A DNA stretch of 64,000 bases from NCBI RefSeq assembly GCF_000220705.2, contig NZ_CP023202.1, forward strand, positions 4,618,501 to 4,682,500. The letters run 5' to 3'. This DNA is from Streptomyces xinghaiensis S187 (GTDB lineage Bacteria; Actinomycetota; Actinomycetes; Streptomycetales; Streptomycetaceae). Each line of letters starts with the position of its first letter. Positions within the stretch are counted from its first letter, which is position 1. Shown here piece after piece: positions 33,332-41,529 of this stretch. The notes below the pieces were generated by a model. The model was not told where the DNA came from. It worked only from the letters and a program-made list of their open reading frames with translations, and did no database searches. The translations under genes were made by a program, and so were the position numbers.

Positions 33332-35331
33332 ACCCCTTCGAGGACACCGGCGGCCGGTACCTGGTCCTGGCCGACGGCGAGGGCCGGCACTCGCTGTGGC
33401 CCGAGCCGCTGCCCGTGCCGCCCGGCTGGCGCACCGTGCACGGCCCGGGACCGTACGACTCCTGCGTGGCCCACGTCGAGGAACACTGGACCGACCAGCG
33501 CCCGGCGTCCCTGGCGGCCGGCCGGGCCGGACCGGCCGGGGCCACCGGCCGGATGCCGGCCGAGCTGCTGGAGGAGGGGGCCGCCCGCGACCCCGCGGCG
33601 GCCGCGGTGGTCTACGAGGACGAGACCCTCACCCACCGCGAATTGCACGCCCGCGCCGACCGTCTCGCCCGCCGGCTGGCCGCCCGGGGCGTCGGGCCCG
33701 AGAGCGTGGTGGCGGTCCTGCTGCCCCGCTCGGCCGAGCTGGTCGTCGCCATGGTGGCGGTGCTGAAGGCGGGCGGCGCCTATCTGCCCGTGGAGACCGG
33801 CTACCCCCGGGAGCGCGTCGCGTTCCTGCTCCGCGACGCCCGCCCCGCCCTGGTGCTCACCCCGGACCACCCGGTGCTGCGCGACGAGCCGGGGAAGCGG
33901 GAGGAGTCCGGAGAGCGGGGGGAACCGGCCGGAGGTTGCCCCGGAGACGGCCCCGCGGACGGCCCCGGCCCCGACCGGAGCGGCCTGCTCCCGGACCACC
34001 CGGCCTACGTCGTCTACACCTCCGGCTCCACCGGCACCCCCAAGGGCATCGTCATGCCCTGCCGCGGCCTGGCCAACCTGCTCGACTGGCACCGCACCGC
34101 CATGCCGGTGCGGCCGGGCAAGCGCACCGCGCAGTTCACCGCGATCGGCTTCGACTTCTCCGTCCAGGAGATCCTGGCCGCCCTCGTCGCCGGGCAGACG
34201 GTGGTGATCCCGCCCGACGAGGTGCGCACCGACATGGACGCCATGGCCGAGTGGTGCGACCGGCAGCGGGTGAACGAGCTGTTCGCGCCGACCTCGGTGC
34301 TCGACGCGCTCCTCGCCGCCGCCCGCGCCCGGGGCTCCGACCTGCCCGCCCTGACCGACGTCTACCAGGGCGGCGAGGCACTGACCGTCGACGGCCGCAT
34401 CCGCGCCTTCGCGGCCGGCCGCCCCGCCGGCCCGCTGCGCGTGCACAACATCTACGGACCCGCCGAGACCCACGCCGCCACCGCGTACACCCTCGACGGC
34501 GACCCCACCGACTGGCCCGCCGCCGCCCCGCTGGGCCCGGCCCTGACCGGAGCCCGCTGCTATGTGCTGGACGAGCGGCTCCGCCCCGCGGACACCGGGG
34601 AGCTGTACATCGCCGGAGCCCAGCTCGCCCGCGGCTATCTGGGCCGGCCCGGCCTGACCGCGCGGCGGTTCGTCGCCGATCCGCACGGCGCGCCCGGCGA
34701 GCGGATGTACCGCAGCGGGGACCTGGTGCGCCGGGACGCCGCCGGGGAACTGGTCTTCGCCGGCCGCACCGACGACCAGGTGAAGATCCGCGGCTTCCGG
34801 GTGGAGCCCGGCGAGACCGAGGCCGCGCTGCTGCGCCACCCCGGCGTCGGCCGGGCCGCGGTGGTGGCCCGGCGGGACGTTGGCGGTCACCGGCTGGTCG
34901 GCTACGTGACCCGCTCCGGCCCGGACCCCGTGGACCCGGCGGACCTCCGCGCGCACGCGGAGGCGCTGCTCCCCGCCCACCAGGTGCCGGCGGTCCTGGT
35001 GGAGCTGGACGACCTGCCGCTGACGGCCAACGGCAAGCTCGACCGCGCCGCCCTGCCCGACCCCGGGGCACCGGGCGAGGCGGAGCCCGCGGCACCGGCC
35101 GGCCGCACCCCGGCCGAACGGGCCCTGTGCGCCCTGTTCGGCGAGGTGCTGGGCATCCCGGCGCCCGGCCCCGCCGAGGACTTCTTCCGGCTGGGCGGGC
35201 ACTCCCTGCTCGCCGCCGAGCTGACCGAGCGGGTGCGCGGCCGGCTGGGCCGGCGCATCTCCGTCCGGGCCGTGTACCGCACCCCCACGCCGGCCGGCCT
35301 CGCCGAACTGCTGGACACCGCGGCGCGGTGA
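33328..35331 (+). CDS. MbtH-adenylation-thiolation fusion protein
   Basis: The 667-aa protein joins three units. Residues 1-62 are an MbtH-like domain (NPFEDTGGRYLVL, HSLWP, PPGWRTVHGP, HWTDQRP). Residues about 75-545 are an NRPS adenylation domain with A3 YTSGSTGTPKG, A5 NIYGPAETH, A7 YRSGDLV, A8 GRTDDQVKIRGFRVEPGE and the A10 Lys in NGKLDR. Residues about 590-660 are a carrier domain whose phosphopantetheine Ser is in LGGHSLLAAEL. Asp235 (GrsA numbering) is present in FDFSVQE, so an alpha- or beta-amino acid is expected. No condensation domain follows: the loaded aminoacyl group is presumably handed to the KSIII-like protein or the polyketide machinery. Confidence 0.93.
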   Translation: MNPFEDTGGRYLVLADGEGRHSLWPEPLPVPPGWRTVHGPGPYDSCVAHVEEHWTDQRPASLAAGRAGPAGATGRMPAELLEEGAARDPAAAAVVYEDETLTHRELHARADRLARRLAARGVGPESVVAVLLPRSAELVVAMVAVLKAGGAYLPVETGYPRERVAFLLRDARPALVLTPDHPVLRDEPGKREESGERGEPAGGCPGDGPADGPGPDRSGLLPDHPAYVVYTSGSTGTPKGIVMPCRGLANLLDWHRTAMPVRPGKRTAQFTAIGFDFSVQEILAALVAGQTVVIPPDEVRTDMDAMAEWCDRQRVNELFAPTSVLDALLAAARARGSDLPALTDVYQGGEALTVDGRIRAFAAGRPAGPLRVHNIYGPAETHAATAYTLDGDPTDWPAAAPLGPALTGARCYVLDERLRPADTGELYIAGAQLARGYLGRPGLTARRFVADPHGAPGERMYRSGDLVRRDAAGELVFAGRTDDQVKIRGFRVEPGETEAALLRHPGVGRAAVVARRDVGGHRLVGYVTRSGPDPVDPADLRAHAEALLPAHQVPAVLVELDDLPLTANGKLDRAALPDPGAPGEAEPAAPAGRTPAERALCALFGEVLGIPAPGPAEDFFRLGGHSLLAAELTERVRGRLGRRISVRAVYRTPTPAGLAELLDTAAR

Positions 35332-35373
35332 CCCCGGCGGCCGGACCGGCCCGCCCACTGGAAGGAGAACACT

Positions 35374-36423
35374 GTGCGTTGGCAGGACCTCTACATCGCC
35401 GGACTCGGCAGCCGCTTCCCGGACCGCGTCGAAACGGCCGAGGAGGCGATCGCCGCCGGCCGCTACACCGCGCGCGACCGCGACACCAGCGGCTTCCGCG
35501 CGGTCCGGGTCGCGGACGACGGTGAACCGGGGCCGGTGCTGGCCGCCCGCGCCGGGCGGCTCGCGCTGGAGCGCTCCGGGCTGCGCGGGGAGGAGATCTC
35601 CCTGGTACTGCACGCCTACGCGGCCCACCAGGGACGCGACATCTGGTCCCCGGCCAGCTACGTGGAGATGGCCGTCCTGTCCTCCGGGGCACCCGCCTAC
35701 GAGATCCGGCAGGGCTGCAACGGCGGCCTCTCCGCCCTGGAACTCGCCGCCTCCCACCTCACCGCCCGCCCGGACGCCCGGGCGGCGCTGATCACCACCG
35801 GCGACGCCTTCCACCTCCCCTACCTGGACCGGTGGAACACCGACGACCAGATGGTCTACGGCGACGCGGGCGCGGCGCTGGTGCTCTCCACCCGCCCCGG
35901 CCCGCTGCGCCTGCTGGCCACCGCCTCGGTCGGCGACTCCTCGCTGGAGATCCTCGACCGCGGCCCGGGGCCGTGGACCCGGGCCCCGCTGGAGGGCGGC
36001 GCCCCGGTCGATCTCGCGGCCCGCAAACGGGACTACTTCGACGCCGAGGAGAACGAGTTCGCCTTCGAGGAGGTCCTGGCCCGGCTGCGGAAGGGCTCCG
36101 AGCAGGCGGTCGGCCGCGCCCTGGCGGACGCCGGGACGGAACTGTCCGCGATCCGCTGGTGCGTGCACACCACCTTCCCCGGACCGGTCGCGCAGTCGGC
36201 CGTGTACGGGCCGCTCGGCTTCTCCCGGGAGGCGACCACCTACGACTGGGCGCTGGACCACGGCCAGCTCGGGGCCGGGGACCAGATCGCCGGCCTCGAC
36301 CACCTGGTGCGGTCCGGAAGCCCCCGCCCGGGGGACCTCGTCCTGCTCTACGGGGTGGGCGCCGGGCACGTCTGGACGGTCGCCGTCCTCGAACTCACAG
36401 CAGAAGGGCAGACCCAGCCATGA
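35374..36423 (+). CDS. KSIII-like acyltransferase/ketosynthase, Cys active site (CerJ-like)
   Basis: The 349-aa protein has the thiolase/FabH fold. The active-site block is EIRQGC115NGG. H265 in VHTTFPG matches the FabH His; the FabH Asn segment is replaced by GQLGAGD303Q, giving Cys-His-Asp rather than Cys-His-Asn. This is the arrangement described for CerJ, a KSIII homologue that transfers malonyl-type acyl groups to a hydroxyl instead of condensing. The gene follows the MbtH-A-T gene by 42 bp and overlaps the methyltransferase (ATGA). It may transfer the carrier-bound amino- or dicarboxyl-acyl unit. GTG start with GAAGGAG. Confidence 0.85.
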   Translation: MRWQDLYIAGLGSRFPDRVETAEEAIAAGRYTARDRDTSGFRAVRVADDGEPGPVLAARAGRLALERSGLRGEEISLVLHAYAAHQGRDIWSPASYVEMAVLSSGAPAYEIRQGCNGGLSALELAASHLTARPDARAALITTGDAFHLPYLDRWNTDDQMVYGDAGAALVLSTRPGPLRLLATASVGDSSLEILDRGPGPWTRAPLEGGAPVDLAARKRDYFDAEENEFAFEEVLARLRKGSEQAVGRALADAGTELSAIRWCVHTTFPGPVAQSAVYGPLGFSREATTYDWALDHGQLGAGDQIAGLDHLVRSGSPRPGDLVLLYGVGAGHVWTVAVLELTAEGQTQP

Positions 36424-37271
36424 CCACCGACATCACCGAGGCCACCGGGAGCACCGCCGTCACGGAGGCCAACGGGGCCACCACCGGGATCACCGGCCCG
36501 GTGCCCGCGGGAGCCGCCGGCGCCCCCGGCCACGAGCCGCTGCTCGGCGATCCCTTCGGCGCGGTGCTCCGGCGCTGCCTGGACGGCGGCGGCACCCGCG
36601 ACCTGGCCTTCGAAGTCGTCGAACGCGACGACGGGTTCATCATCGCGCAGGACGCGGGCATCTACTTCGCGCCGCCCGGGGAGTGGCCGCCGACCGAGCA
36701 GTGGGCGGTGGAGCGGGCCCGGGGCCGGGTGCTGGACGTCGGCTGCGGCGCGGGCCGGCACGGTCTGGCGCTGCGGGAGGCCGGCCTCGACGTCCTGGGC
36801 GTGGACTCCTCGCCGGGCGCGGCCGAGGTCGCCCGGGAACGCGGACTGGACGTGCTGGAGGCCCGGTTCACCGAGCTGCCCGCCCGGCTCCCGGACGGAG
36901 CCGGACCGTTCGACACCTTCCTGCTGCTCGGCAACGGCACCGGCCTGCTCGGCACCCCGGCACAGGCCCGGGAGACCCTCGGCGCGCTGGCCGAGGTGGC
37001 CGCGCCGGGCGCGGTGATCCTCGGCGACGGGCTGGACGTGCCCGTGCCCCCGGACCGCGCCGCCTACGAGCGGTGGAACGCCGAACGCGGCCGGCCCGAG
37101 GGCTTCGTCCGGATCCGGCTCCGCGACCGGCTGCTGGTCGGCGAGTGGTTCGACTACGCCATGATCTCCCCGGACGACCTGGGCCGCGTCCTGGCCGGAA
37201 CCCGCTGGGACCTGGCGTCCGTCGAGCGGGCCGGCGTCCGCTACCTCGCCACCCTGCGGCTCCGGGACTGA
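36420..37271 (+). CDS. SAM-dependent class I methyltransferase
   Basis: The 283-aa protein has a Thr/Ala/Gly-rich N-terminal extension (1-40) and a Rossmann methyltransferase core. Motif I is VLDVGCGAGRHG (about 104-115), the acidic end of strand 2 is VLGVDSSPGA, and FDTFLLLGNGTGLL is motif IV. The N-, O- or C-methylation target cannot be told. As last gene of the aminotransferase/MbtH-A-T/KSIII operon, it may modify the amino-acyl unit. A strong terminator follows. Confidence 0.87.
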   Translation: MTTDITEATGSTAVTEANGATTGITGPVPAGAAGAPGHEPLLGDPFGAVLRRCLDGGGTRDLAFEVVERDDGFIIAQDAGIYFAPPGEWPPTEQWAVERARGRVLDVGCGAGRHGLALREAGLDVLGVDSSPGAAEVARERGLDVLEARFTELPARLPDGAGPFDTFLLLGNGTGLLGTPAQARETLGALAEVAAPGAVILGDGLDVPVPPDRAAYERWNAERGRPEGFVRIRLRDRLLVGEWFDYAMISPDDLGRVLAGTRWDLASVERAGVRYLATLRLRD

Positions 37272-37284
37272 GACCGGCCCGTCG

Positions 37285-37320
37285 GCGGCCCGGCACCGGT
37301 CCACACCGGTGCCGGGCCGC
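37285..37320. terminator. bidirectional terminator, 16-bp perfect stem
   Basis: Positions 37285-37300 pair with 37305-37320 around a 4-nt loop, between the convergent methyltransferase and AlkZ-like genes. Confidence 0.88.
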
Positions 37321-37339
37321 CGCACGAGGCGCGCCGCCC

Positions 37340-38461
37340 TCAGGCGCCGGCGGCCACGTCCGTCACCCGGACCTCGTGCCGGGGCGCGTCGGGCGCGGCG
37401 AGGGTGAGCAGGGCCGTGGCCTCGTCGTGCACCGCGGCGAGCACGGTGTCGTCGAGTCGCCGGAAGGGCTCGACCTCCACGGCCGTGGACTCCCGGCCGG
37501 GGTCGAGCCGCCAGCGTCCGGCGACCCGGCCGTCGACCAGCACGGTGGCGGCCACCATCCCGTTCTTCGTGTTGGTGATCCGCCGGTGCTCGTCGCTTAT
37601 CACCCGGTTCCGGTCGGCGTAGGCGACGAGGAGGTTGTCGTACTCGGGCAGCAGCCGCACCGGCGCGGGCGTGTCCGGGCCGGGGCGCGGGGCGTCCGGC
37701 AGGTCGAAGAGCTCGGCGCCGCTGCCGGCGGCGCGGAACACCCGTAACTGCGGGCGCAGTTCACGGATGGGCGCGGCCAGCCGGGTCAGCCCGGACCACG
37801 CCTGGACGTCCTTGACGGAGGCCGGGCCGAACGCGGCGAGGTAGCGCAGGATCATCCGCGCCGGGTCGGTCTCCGCGGGCAGCGGCCGGCCGAACCAGGA
37901 CTCGACGGTGGTGAGCGGCACGGAGCCGCCGCGGCCCCAGGTGCCGCCCGGCGGCACGTACACGGCGGGCAGCAGGTACTGCACGGAGTACAGGAGCTGC
38001 CGCGCGTCCCGGTCCGGCCAGCGCTCCGCCAGCAGGGCCTTCAGCTCCGTACCGTTGCGCGGCTTCTCGTCCAGCTTCTCCGCCGCGAACGCGGTGAGTC
38101 CGGCCAGGTCGAGCCCCTCGGTGGCGCGCCGGAAGAAGCCGCGCTGCGCGCGTTCGAAGACCGGCTGGAGCACCGGCCGCAGGGCGAGGAAGTCCTCGGC
38201 CGTGACGACGTGCAGGGTGCCGCGCATCATCCCGCCGCGCACCGCCTCCCGGCGCTCCAGCAACTGCGTCAGGTCGTCCAGCGCGAACCGGGTGAGCCGG
38301 GTCCACAGGCCCAGATAGGGCGGGTTGGGCACCTGCGCCTGGAGTCCCACCAGATGGGTCAGCGCCTCCGGGACCGTCAGGTCGTGGCGGCGCAGCAGGA
38401 GCTGGCGCTCCAGCGTGGCGCGGTTGAGCGCGCGGTCGTCGAGTTCGGGTGTGTCGGTCAT
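37340..38461 (-). CDS. AlkZ-like (HTH_42) DNA glycosylase, probable self-resistance gene, TTA codon
   Basis: The 373-aa protein has the HTH_42 fold with the QxQ catalytic signature Q41-A-Q43 (HLVGLQAQVPNPPYLGLWTRL in blocks). It is paralogous to the chromosomal copy at 3466. Family members AlkZ, HedH4 and TxnU/LldU glycosylases protect producers of azinomycin, hedamycin and trioxacarcin-type DNA alkylators by excising the adducts. This copy lies in the cluster, 16 bp after an NTF2-like gene under a SARP operator. Codon 239 is TTA (37745-37747), linking it to bldA. I infer a resistance role and hence a DNA-reactive product; biochemical activity is not shown by sequence. Confidence 0.87.
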   Translation of the reverse strand: MTDTPELDDRALNRATLERQLLLRRHDLTVPEALTHLVGLQAQVPNPPYLGLWTRLTRFALDDLTQLLERREAVRGGMMRGTLHVVTAEDFLALRPVLQPVFERAQRGFFRRATEGLDLAGLTAFAAEKLDEKPRNGTELKALLAERWPDRDARQLLYSVQYLLPAVYVPPGGTWGRGGSVPLTTVESWFGRPLPAETDPARMILRYLAAFGPASVKDVQAWSGLTRLAAPIRELRPQLRVFRAAGSGAELFDLPDAPRPGPDTPAPVRLLPEYDNLLVAYADRNRVISDEHRRITNTKNGMVAATVLVDGRVAGRWRLDPGRESTAVEVEPFRRLDDTVLAAVHDEATALLTLAAPDAPRHEVRVTDVAAGA

Positions 38462-38477
38462 GCGGCATTTTCTCCGG

Positions 38478-38936
38478 TCAGGTCTGCTCGGCGAGGCGTC
38501 CCTCCCAGATCCGGGTGGGATCGGCCGTGTCGTGGCGGATGAAGCGGTACCGGGTGAGCAGTTCGCCGTCCCGCCGGACCAGGACGTCCCGCACCGTGCA
38601 GGAGGGTTCGAACGAGACCCGGCCCTCGGCGTCGACCAGGCTCACCATCGCGAGATACCCGCAGTGCACCTCGCCGTCCTCCGCGGCCGTGACGGTGATG
38701 CGGTCGTACCAGTGCCGCATCGCCTTCCCCGCGTACCGGGCGACGCCGGTCCGCGTGCCCTCGACGAGCTGTTCCCGGCCCGCCAGGCGCCAGCCCATGG
38801 CGTGCTCGAAGACCCCGTCCTCGGTGAAGGTCGCGGCGTACTCCTCGATCCGGCCCTCCTCCATCAGCGGCATCTGCCGGGCGTAGTACTGCACCACCTC
38901 GCAGTAGAGGTCGGCGTCGGTCGTGGTGCCGGCCAT
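38478..38936 (-). CDS. NTF2-like (SnoaL-type) protein, second copy
   Basis: The 152-aa protein is a paralogue of the one at 7807. The aligned features are YYARQMPLMEEGRIEEYAATFTED (in parts), RHWYDRITVT, VSLVDAEGRVSFEPSCTV and LLTRYRFIRHD. It is transcribed with the AlkZ-like gene from a SARP promoter that shares its repeats with the divergent epoxide hydrolase gene. The setting, between a resistance glycosylase and an epoxide hydrolase, makes an epoxide- or cyclisation-related role conceivable. The fold alone does not identify a reaction. Confidence 0.8.
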   Translation of the reverse strand: MAGTTTDADLYCEVVQYYARQMPLMEEGRIEEYAATFTEDGVFEHAMGWRLAGREQLVEGTRTGVARYAGKAMRHWYDRITVTAAEDGEVHCGYLAMVSLVDAEGRVSFEPSCTVRDVLVRRDGELLTRYRFIRHDTADPTRIWEGRLAEQT

Positions 38937-38983
38937 GGTGGCCCCCTCGGTGATCGGTGATCCGTGCGTGCTCGGTGCCCCGC

Positions 38984-39026
38984 AGGCTGCCCCACCGGGG
39001 TCCAGAGCGGCTGGAGGGCCGCTCAA
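38984..39026 (-). promoter_or_regulatory. SARP operator and promoter of the NTF2-like/AlkZ-like operon
   Basis: Minus-strand cores TTGAG (from 39026), TCCAG (39015), TGGAC (39004) at 11-bp steps, 8-nt spacer, -10 CAGCCT (38989-38984). It uses the same DNA as the opposite-strand operator at 39001-39044. Confidence 0.75.
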
Positions 39027-39044
39027 GCTGCGGATGCGCAGTCT
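39001..39044 (+). promoter_or_regulatory. SARP operator and promoter of the epoxide hydrolase gene
   Basis: Cores TCCAG (39001), TGGAG (39012), TCAAG (39023) at 11-bp steps, then 9 nt and -10 CAGTCT (39039-39044). Confidence 0.75.
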
Positions 39045-39087
39045 GGGACCGCCGACGACCCGACCGTGGAGTGACCGTGGAGGACAC

Positions 39088-40209
39088 ATGAGCCGGCCCG
39101 TGGAGCCCTACCGCATCGCGATACCCGAGGACGAGCTCACCGAGCTGCGGGACCGGCTCGCGCGCACCCGCTGGCCCGATTCCGGGACGGTGGACGACTG
39201 GTCGCAGGGCGTGCCCCTGGACTACGTCCGGGAACTGGCCGCGTACTGGGCGGACGGTTACGACTGGCGCGCCGCCGAGGCCCGGATGAACGCGTATCCG
39301 CAGTTCCGCACCGAGATCGGCGGGCTGGGCGTGCACTTCCTGCACGCGCGCTCCCCCCACCCGGGGGCGCTGCCGCTGCTGCTCCTGCACGGCTGGCCGG
39401 GCACGTTCGCCGAGTTCCTCGACCTCGTCGGGCCGCTGACCGACCCGGCCGACCCGGCCGACGCCTTCCACGTCGTCTGCCCCTCGCTGCCCGGCTACGG
39501 GTTCGGCGACCGCCCCACCGCTCCCGGCTGGGGCGTGGAGCGGATCGCGGAGACCTTCGCCGAGCTGATGAGCCGGCTCGGCTACGAGCGGTTCGCCGCG
39601 CACGGCGGGGACTGGGGCTCGTTCGTCACCGCTCAGCTCGCGCACCACGTCCCCGGCCGGCTCGCGGGCGTGCACGTCACGATGGCGTTCGCCGGGCCTC
39701 CGGAGAACGCGCCGCCGCTCACCGAGGCGGACCGTGCCGGGCTGGCGCGGCTGGAGGAGTTCCGGCGGACCGGCTCCGCCTACGCGGCCGTCCAGTCCAC
39801 CCGCCCGCAGACCCTCGGCTACGGGCTCACCGACTCGCCGGCCGGCCAGCTCGCCTGGATCGCCGAGAAGTACGCGGAGTGGACCGACCACGACGGGGAC
39901 CCGGAGAAGGCCGTGCCGCGCGACCGGCTGCTGGACACCGCGAGCGTGTACTGGTTCACCGCGACGGCCACCTCCGCCGCCCGGCTCTACTGGGAGAGTT
40001 ACGCCGACGGCCCCGCGCACCCGGTGCCCGTCCCCTCGGGCGTCACGGTCTTCCCCCGGGACGCCCGGATGCCGCGGGCGTGGGTCGAGAGCCGCTTCAC
40101 CGATCTGCGCCACTGGTGCGACGCCGGCAGCGGCGGCCACTTCCCCGCGATCGAGCGCCCGGACTTCCTCGTCAACGAGCTGCGCGGGTTCTTCGGCCCC
40201 CTCCGCTGA
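39088..40209 (+). CDS. epoxide hydrolase (EHN plus alpha/beta-hydrolase)
   Basis: The 373-aa protein begins with the epoxide-hydrolase N-terminal domain (IPEDELTELRDRLARTRWPD). The hydrolase core has oxyanion motif LLHGWPG, the nucleophile Asp in AAHGGDWGS and the C-terminal His in GSGGHFPAIERP. All catalytic elements are present, unlike the hydrolase-like proteins at 15782 and 21340. It could open an epoxide during biosynthesis or detoxify the product. The position divergent from the AlkZ-like resistance operon, with a shared operator, favours an epoxide-bearing intermediate or product. ATG 39088 follows GGAGGA. Confidence 0.92.
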   Translation: MSRPVEPYRIAIPEDELTELRDRLARTRWPDSGTVDDWSQGVPLDYVRELAAYWADGYDWRAAEARMNAYPQFRTEIGGLGVHFLHARSPHPGALPLLLLHGWPGTFAEFLDLVGPLTDPADPADAFHVVCPSLPGYGFGDRPTAPGWGVERIAETFAELMSRLGYERFAAHGGDWGSFVTAQLAHHVPGRLAGVHVTMAFAGPPENAPPLTEADRAGLARLEEFRRTGSAYAAVQSTRPQTLGYGLTDSPAGQLAWIAEKYAEWTDHDGDPEKAVPRDRLLDTASVYWFTATATSAARLYWESYADGPAHPVPVPSGVTVFPRDARMPRAWVESRFTDLRHWCDAGSGGHFPAIERPDFLVNELRGFFGPLR

Positions 40210-40214
40210 ACCGT

Positions 40215-40257
40215 TCGAGAGCACGTCCAGCCGCACTCCAGGGCCACCGCCAACCGT
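40215..40257 (+). promoter_or_regulatory. SARP operator and promoter of the P450/racemase operon
   Basis: Cores TCGAG (40215), TCCAG (40226), TCCAG (40237) at 11-bp steps, 8-nt spacer, -10 AACCGT (40252-40257). Confidence 0.82.
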
Positions 40258-40320
40258 GGTCCGCGCACCGATGGAGCACCGACCGAGCACGCACCGAGCA
40301 CCGCACAGAGAGGGAACGCG

Positions 40321-41529
40321 ATGACCCAGGCCGCCACCGAACTCCCGGACTTCCCCTGGCACCGCGGCTGCCCCATGGCCGCCCCCAAGGAGTACGCGGA
40401 GATCCGATCCAGCGAACCGATCAAGAAGGTCCGGCTCGCGACCGGGCGTGTGGCCTGGGTGGTCACCCGCCACGAGCACGTCAAGGCGCTGCTGACCGAC
40501 CCCCGCGCCAGCTCCGACCGGGCGCACGAGGGGTTCCCGTACTACATCGACGTGCCGCAGCAGTTCCGCACCGAGGGCTCCTTCATCGGCTGGGACCCGC
40601 CCAAGCACACCCTGCACCGCCGGATGGCGGCGCTCTCCGGCGACTTCACCAAGCAGCGCGTGCGCCACATGCGCCCGCGGATGCAGGAAATCGTCGACGA
40701 GTGCATCGACCGGATGCTGGAGACCGGCCCCCCGGTCGACCTGGTGCACCTGCTGGCCCTGCGGGTCCCCATGACCATCGTCTGCGAGATCCTCGGCATC
40801 CCCGCCGAGGACCAGGACTACCTGCACTCCTGTACCGACATCCTGTTCGGCGGGCGCAGCACCGCCGAGGAGCGCTCCGCCGCCATCGTCCGGGTCGGGA
40901 AGTACCTGGAGGAACTGGTCGCCCGCAAGGAGGAGCACCCGGAGGAGGACCTGGTCAGCCGGATGATCGCCCGCTACCGGACGCAGGGCAACTACGACCG
41001 GCGCGAGATGTGCAACGTGACCCGGCTGCTGCTCAACGGCGGACACGAGACCAGCGCCGCGATGATCGCGCTCAGCGTCATGTCCCTGCTGGAGAACCCG
41101 GAACAGCTCGCGGCCTACCGGGCCGACCCGGAGCTGGCGCCCAAGGCGATCGAGGAACTGCTGCGCTATCTGTCCCCCGGCGACCTCGCCACCTCCCGGG
41201 TCGCGCTCGCCGACATCGAGATCGGCGACGTGGTCATCCGCGAGGGCGAGGGCATGATCCTGCTCGGCATGTCCGCCAACCGGGACCCGGACGTCTTCGA
41301 CCGCCCCGACGAACTCGACCTGAGCCGGGGCGACCGGACCCACCTCGCCTTCGGGCACGGCGTCCACCACTGCATCGGCGCGGAGATCGCCCGGGTGGAG
41401 CTGGACGTCGTCCTCAGCACCCTCTTCCGCCGGATACCGGAGCTGCGGCTGGCCAAGCCCTGGCAGGAGCTGTCCTACAAGGACGGCAACGTCATGTACG
41501 GCGTCTACGAGATGCCGGTGACCTGGTGA
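40321..41529 (+). CDS. cytochrome P450
   Basis: The 402-aa soluble P450 has the I-helix motif LLNGGHETSAA (Thr replaced by Ser in the oxygen-activation site), the K-helix ExxR as EELLR, and the haem loop LAFGHGVHHCIGAEIA. It is a class I bacterial enzyme, needing the ferredoxin at 27552 and reductase at 13315 or equivalents. Hydroxylation or epoxidation of the polyketide or its acyl group is likely. Its stop overlaps the next start (GTGA), coupling it to the acyl-CoA racemase. Confidence 0.94.
   Translation: MTQAATELPDFPWHRGCPMAAPKEYAEIRSSEPIKKVRLATGRVAWVVTRHEHVKALLTDPRASSDRAHEGFPYYIDVPQQFRTEGSFIGWDPPKHTLHRRMAALSGDFTKQRVRHMRPRMQEIVDECIDRMLETGPPVDLVHLLALRVPMTIVCEILGIPAEDQDYLHSCTDILFGGRSTAEERSAAIVRVGKYLEELVARKEEHPEEDLVSRMIARYRTQGNYDRREMCNVTRLLLNGGHETSAAMIALSVMSLLENPEQLAAYRADPELAPKAIEELLRYLSPGDLATSRVALADIEIGDVVIREGEGMILLGMSANRDPDVFDRPDELDLSRGDRTHLAFGHGVHHCIGAEIARVELDVVLSTLFRRIPELRLAKPWQELSYKDGNVMYGVYEMPVTW

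Noticed and set aside
33214..36369. 1051-codon open frame on the minus strand
   Set aside because: It lies opposite the MbtH-A-T and KSIII-like genes, which have clear motifs and ribosome-binding sites; no domain in the antisense frame.
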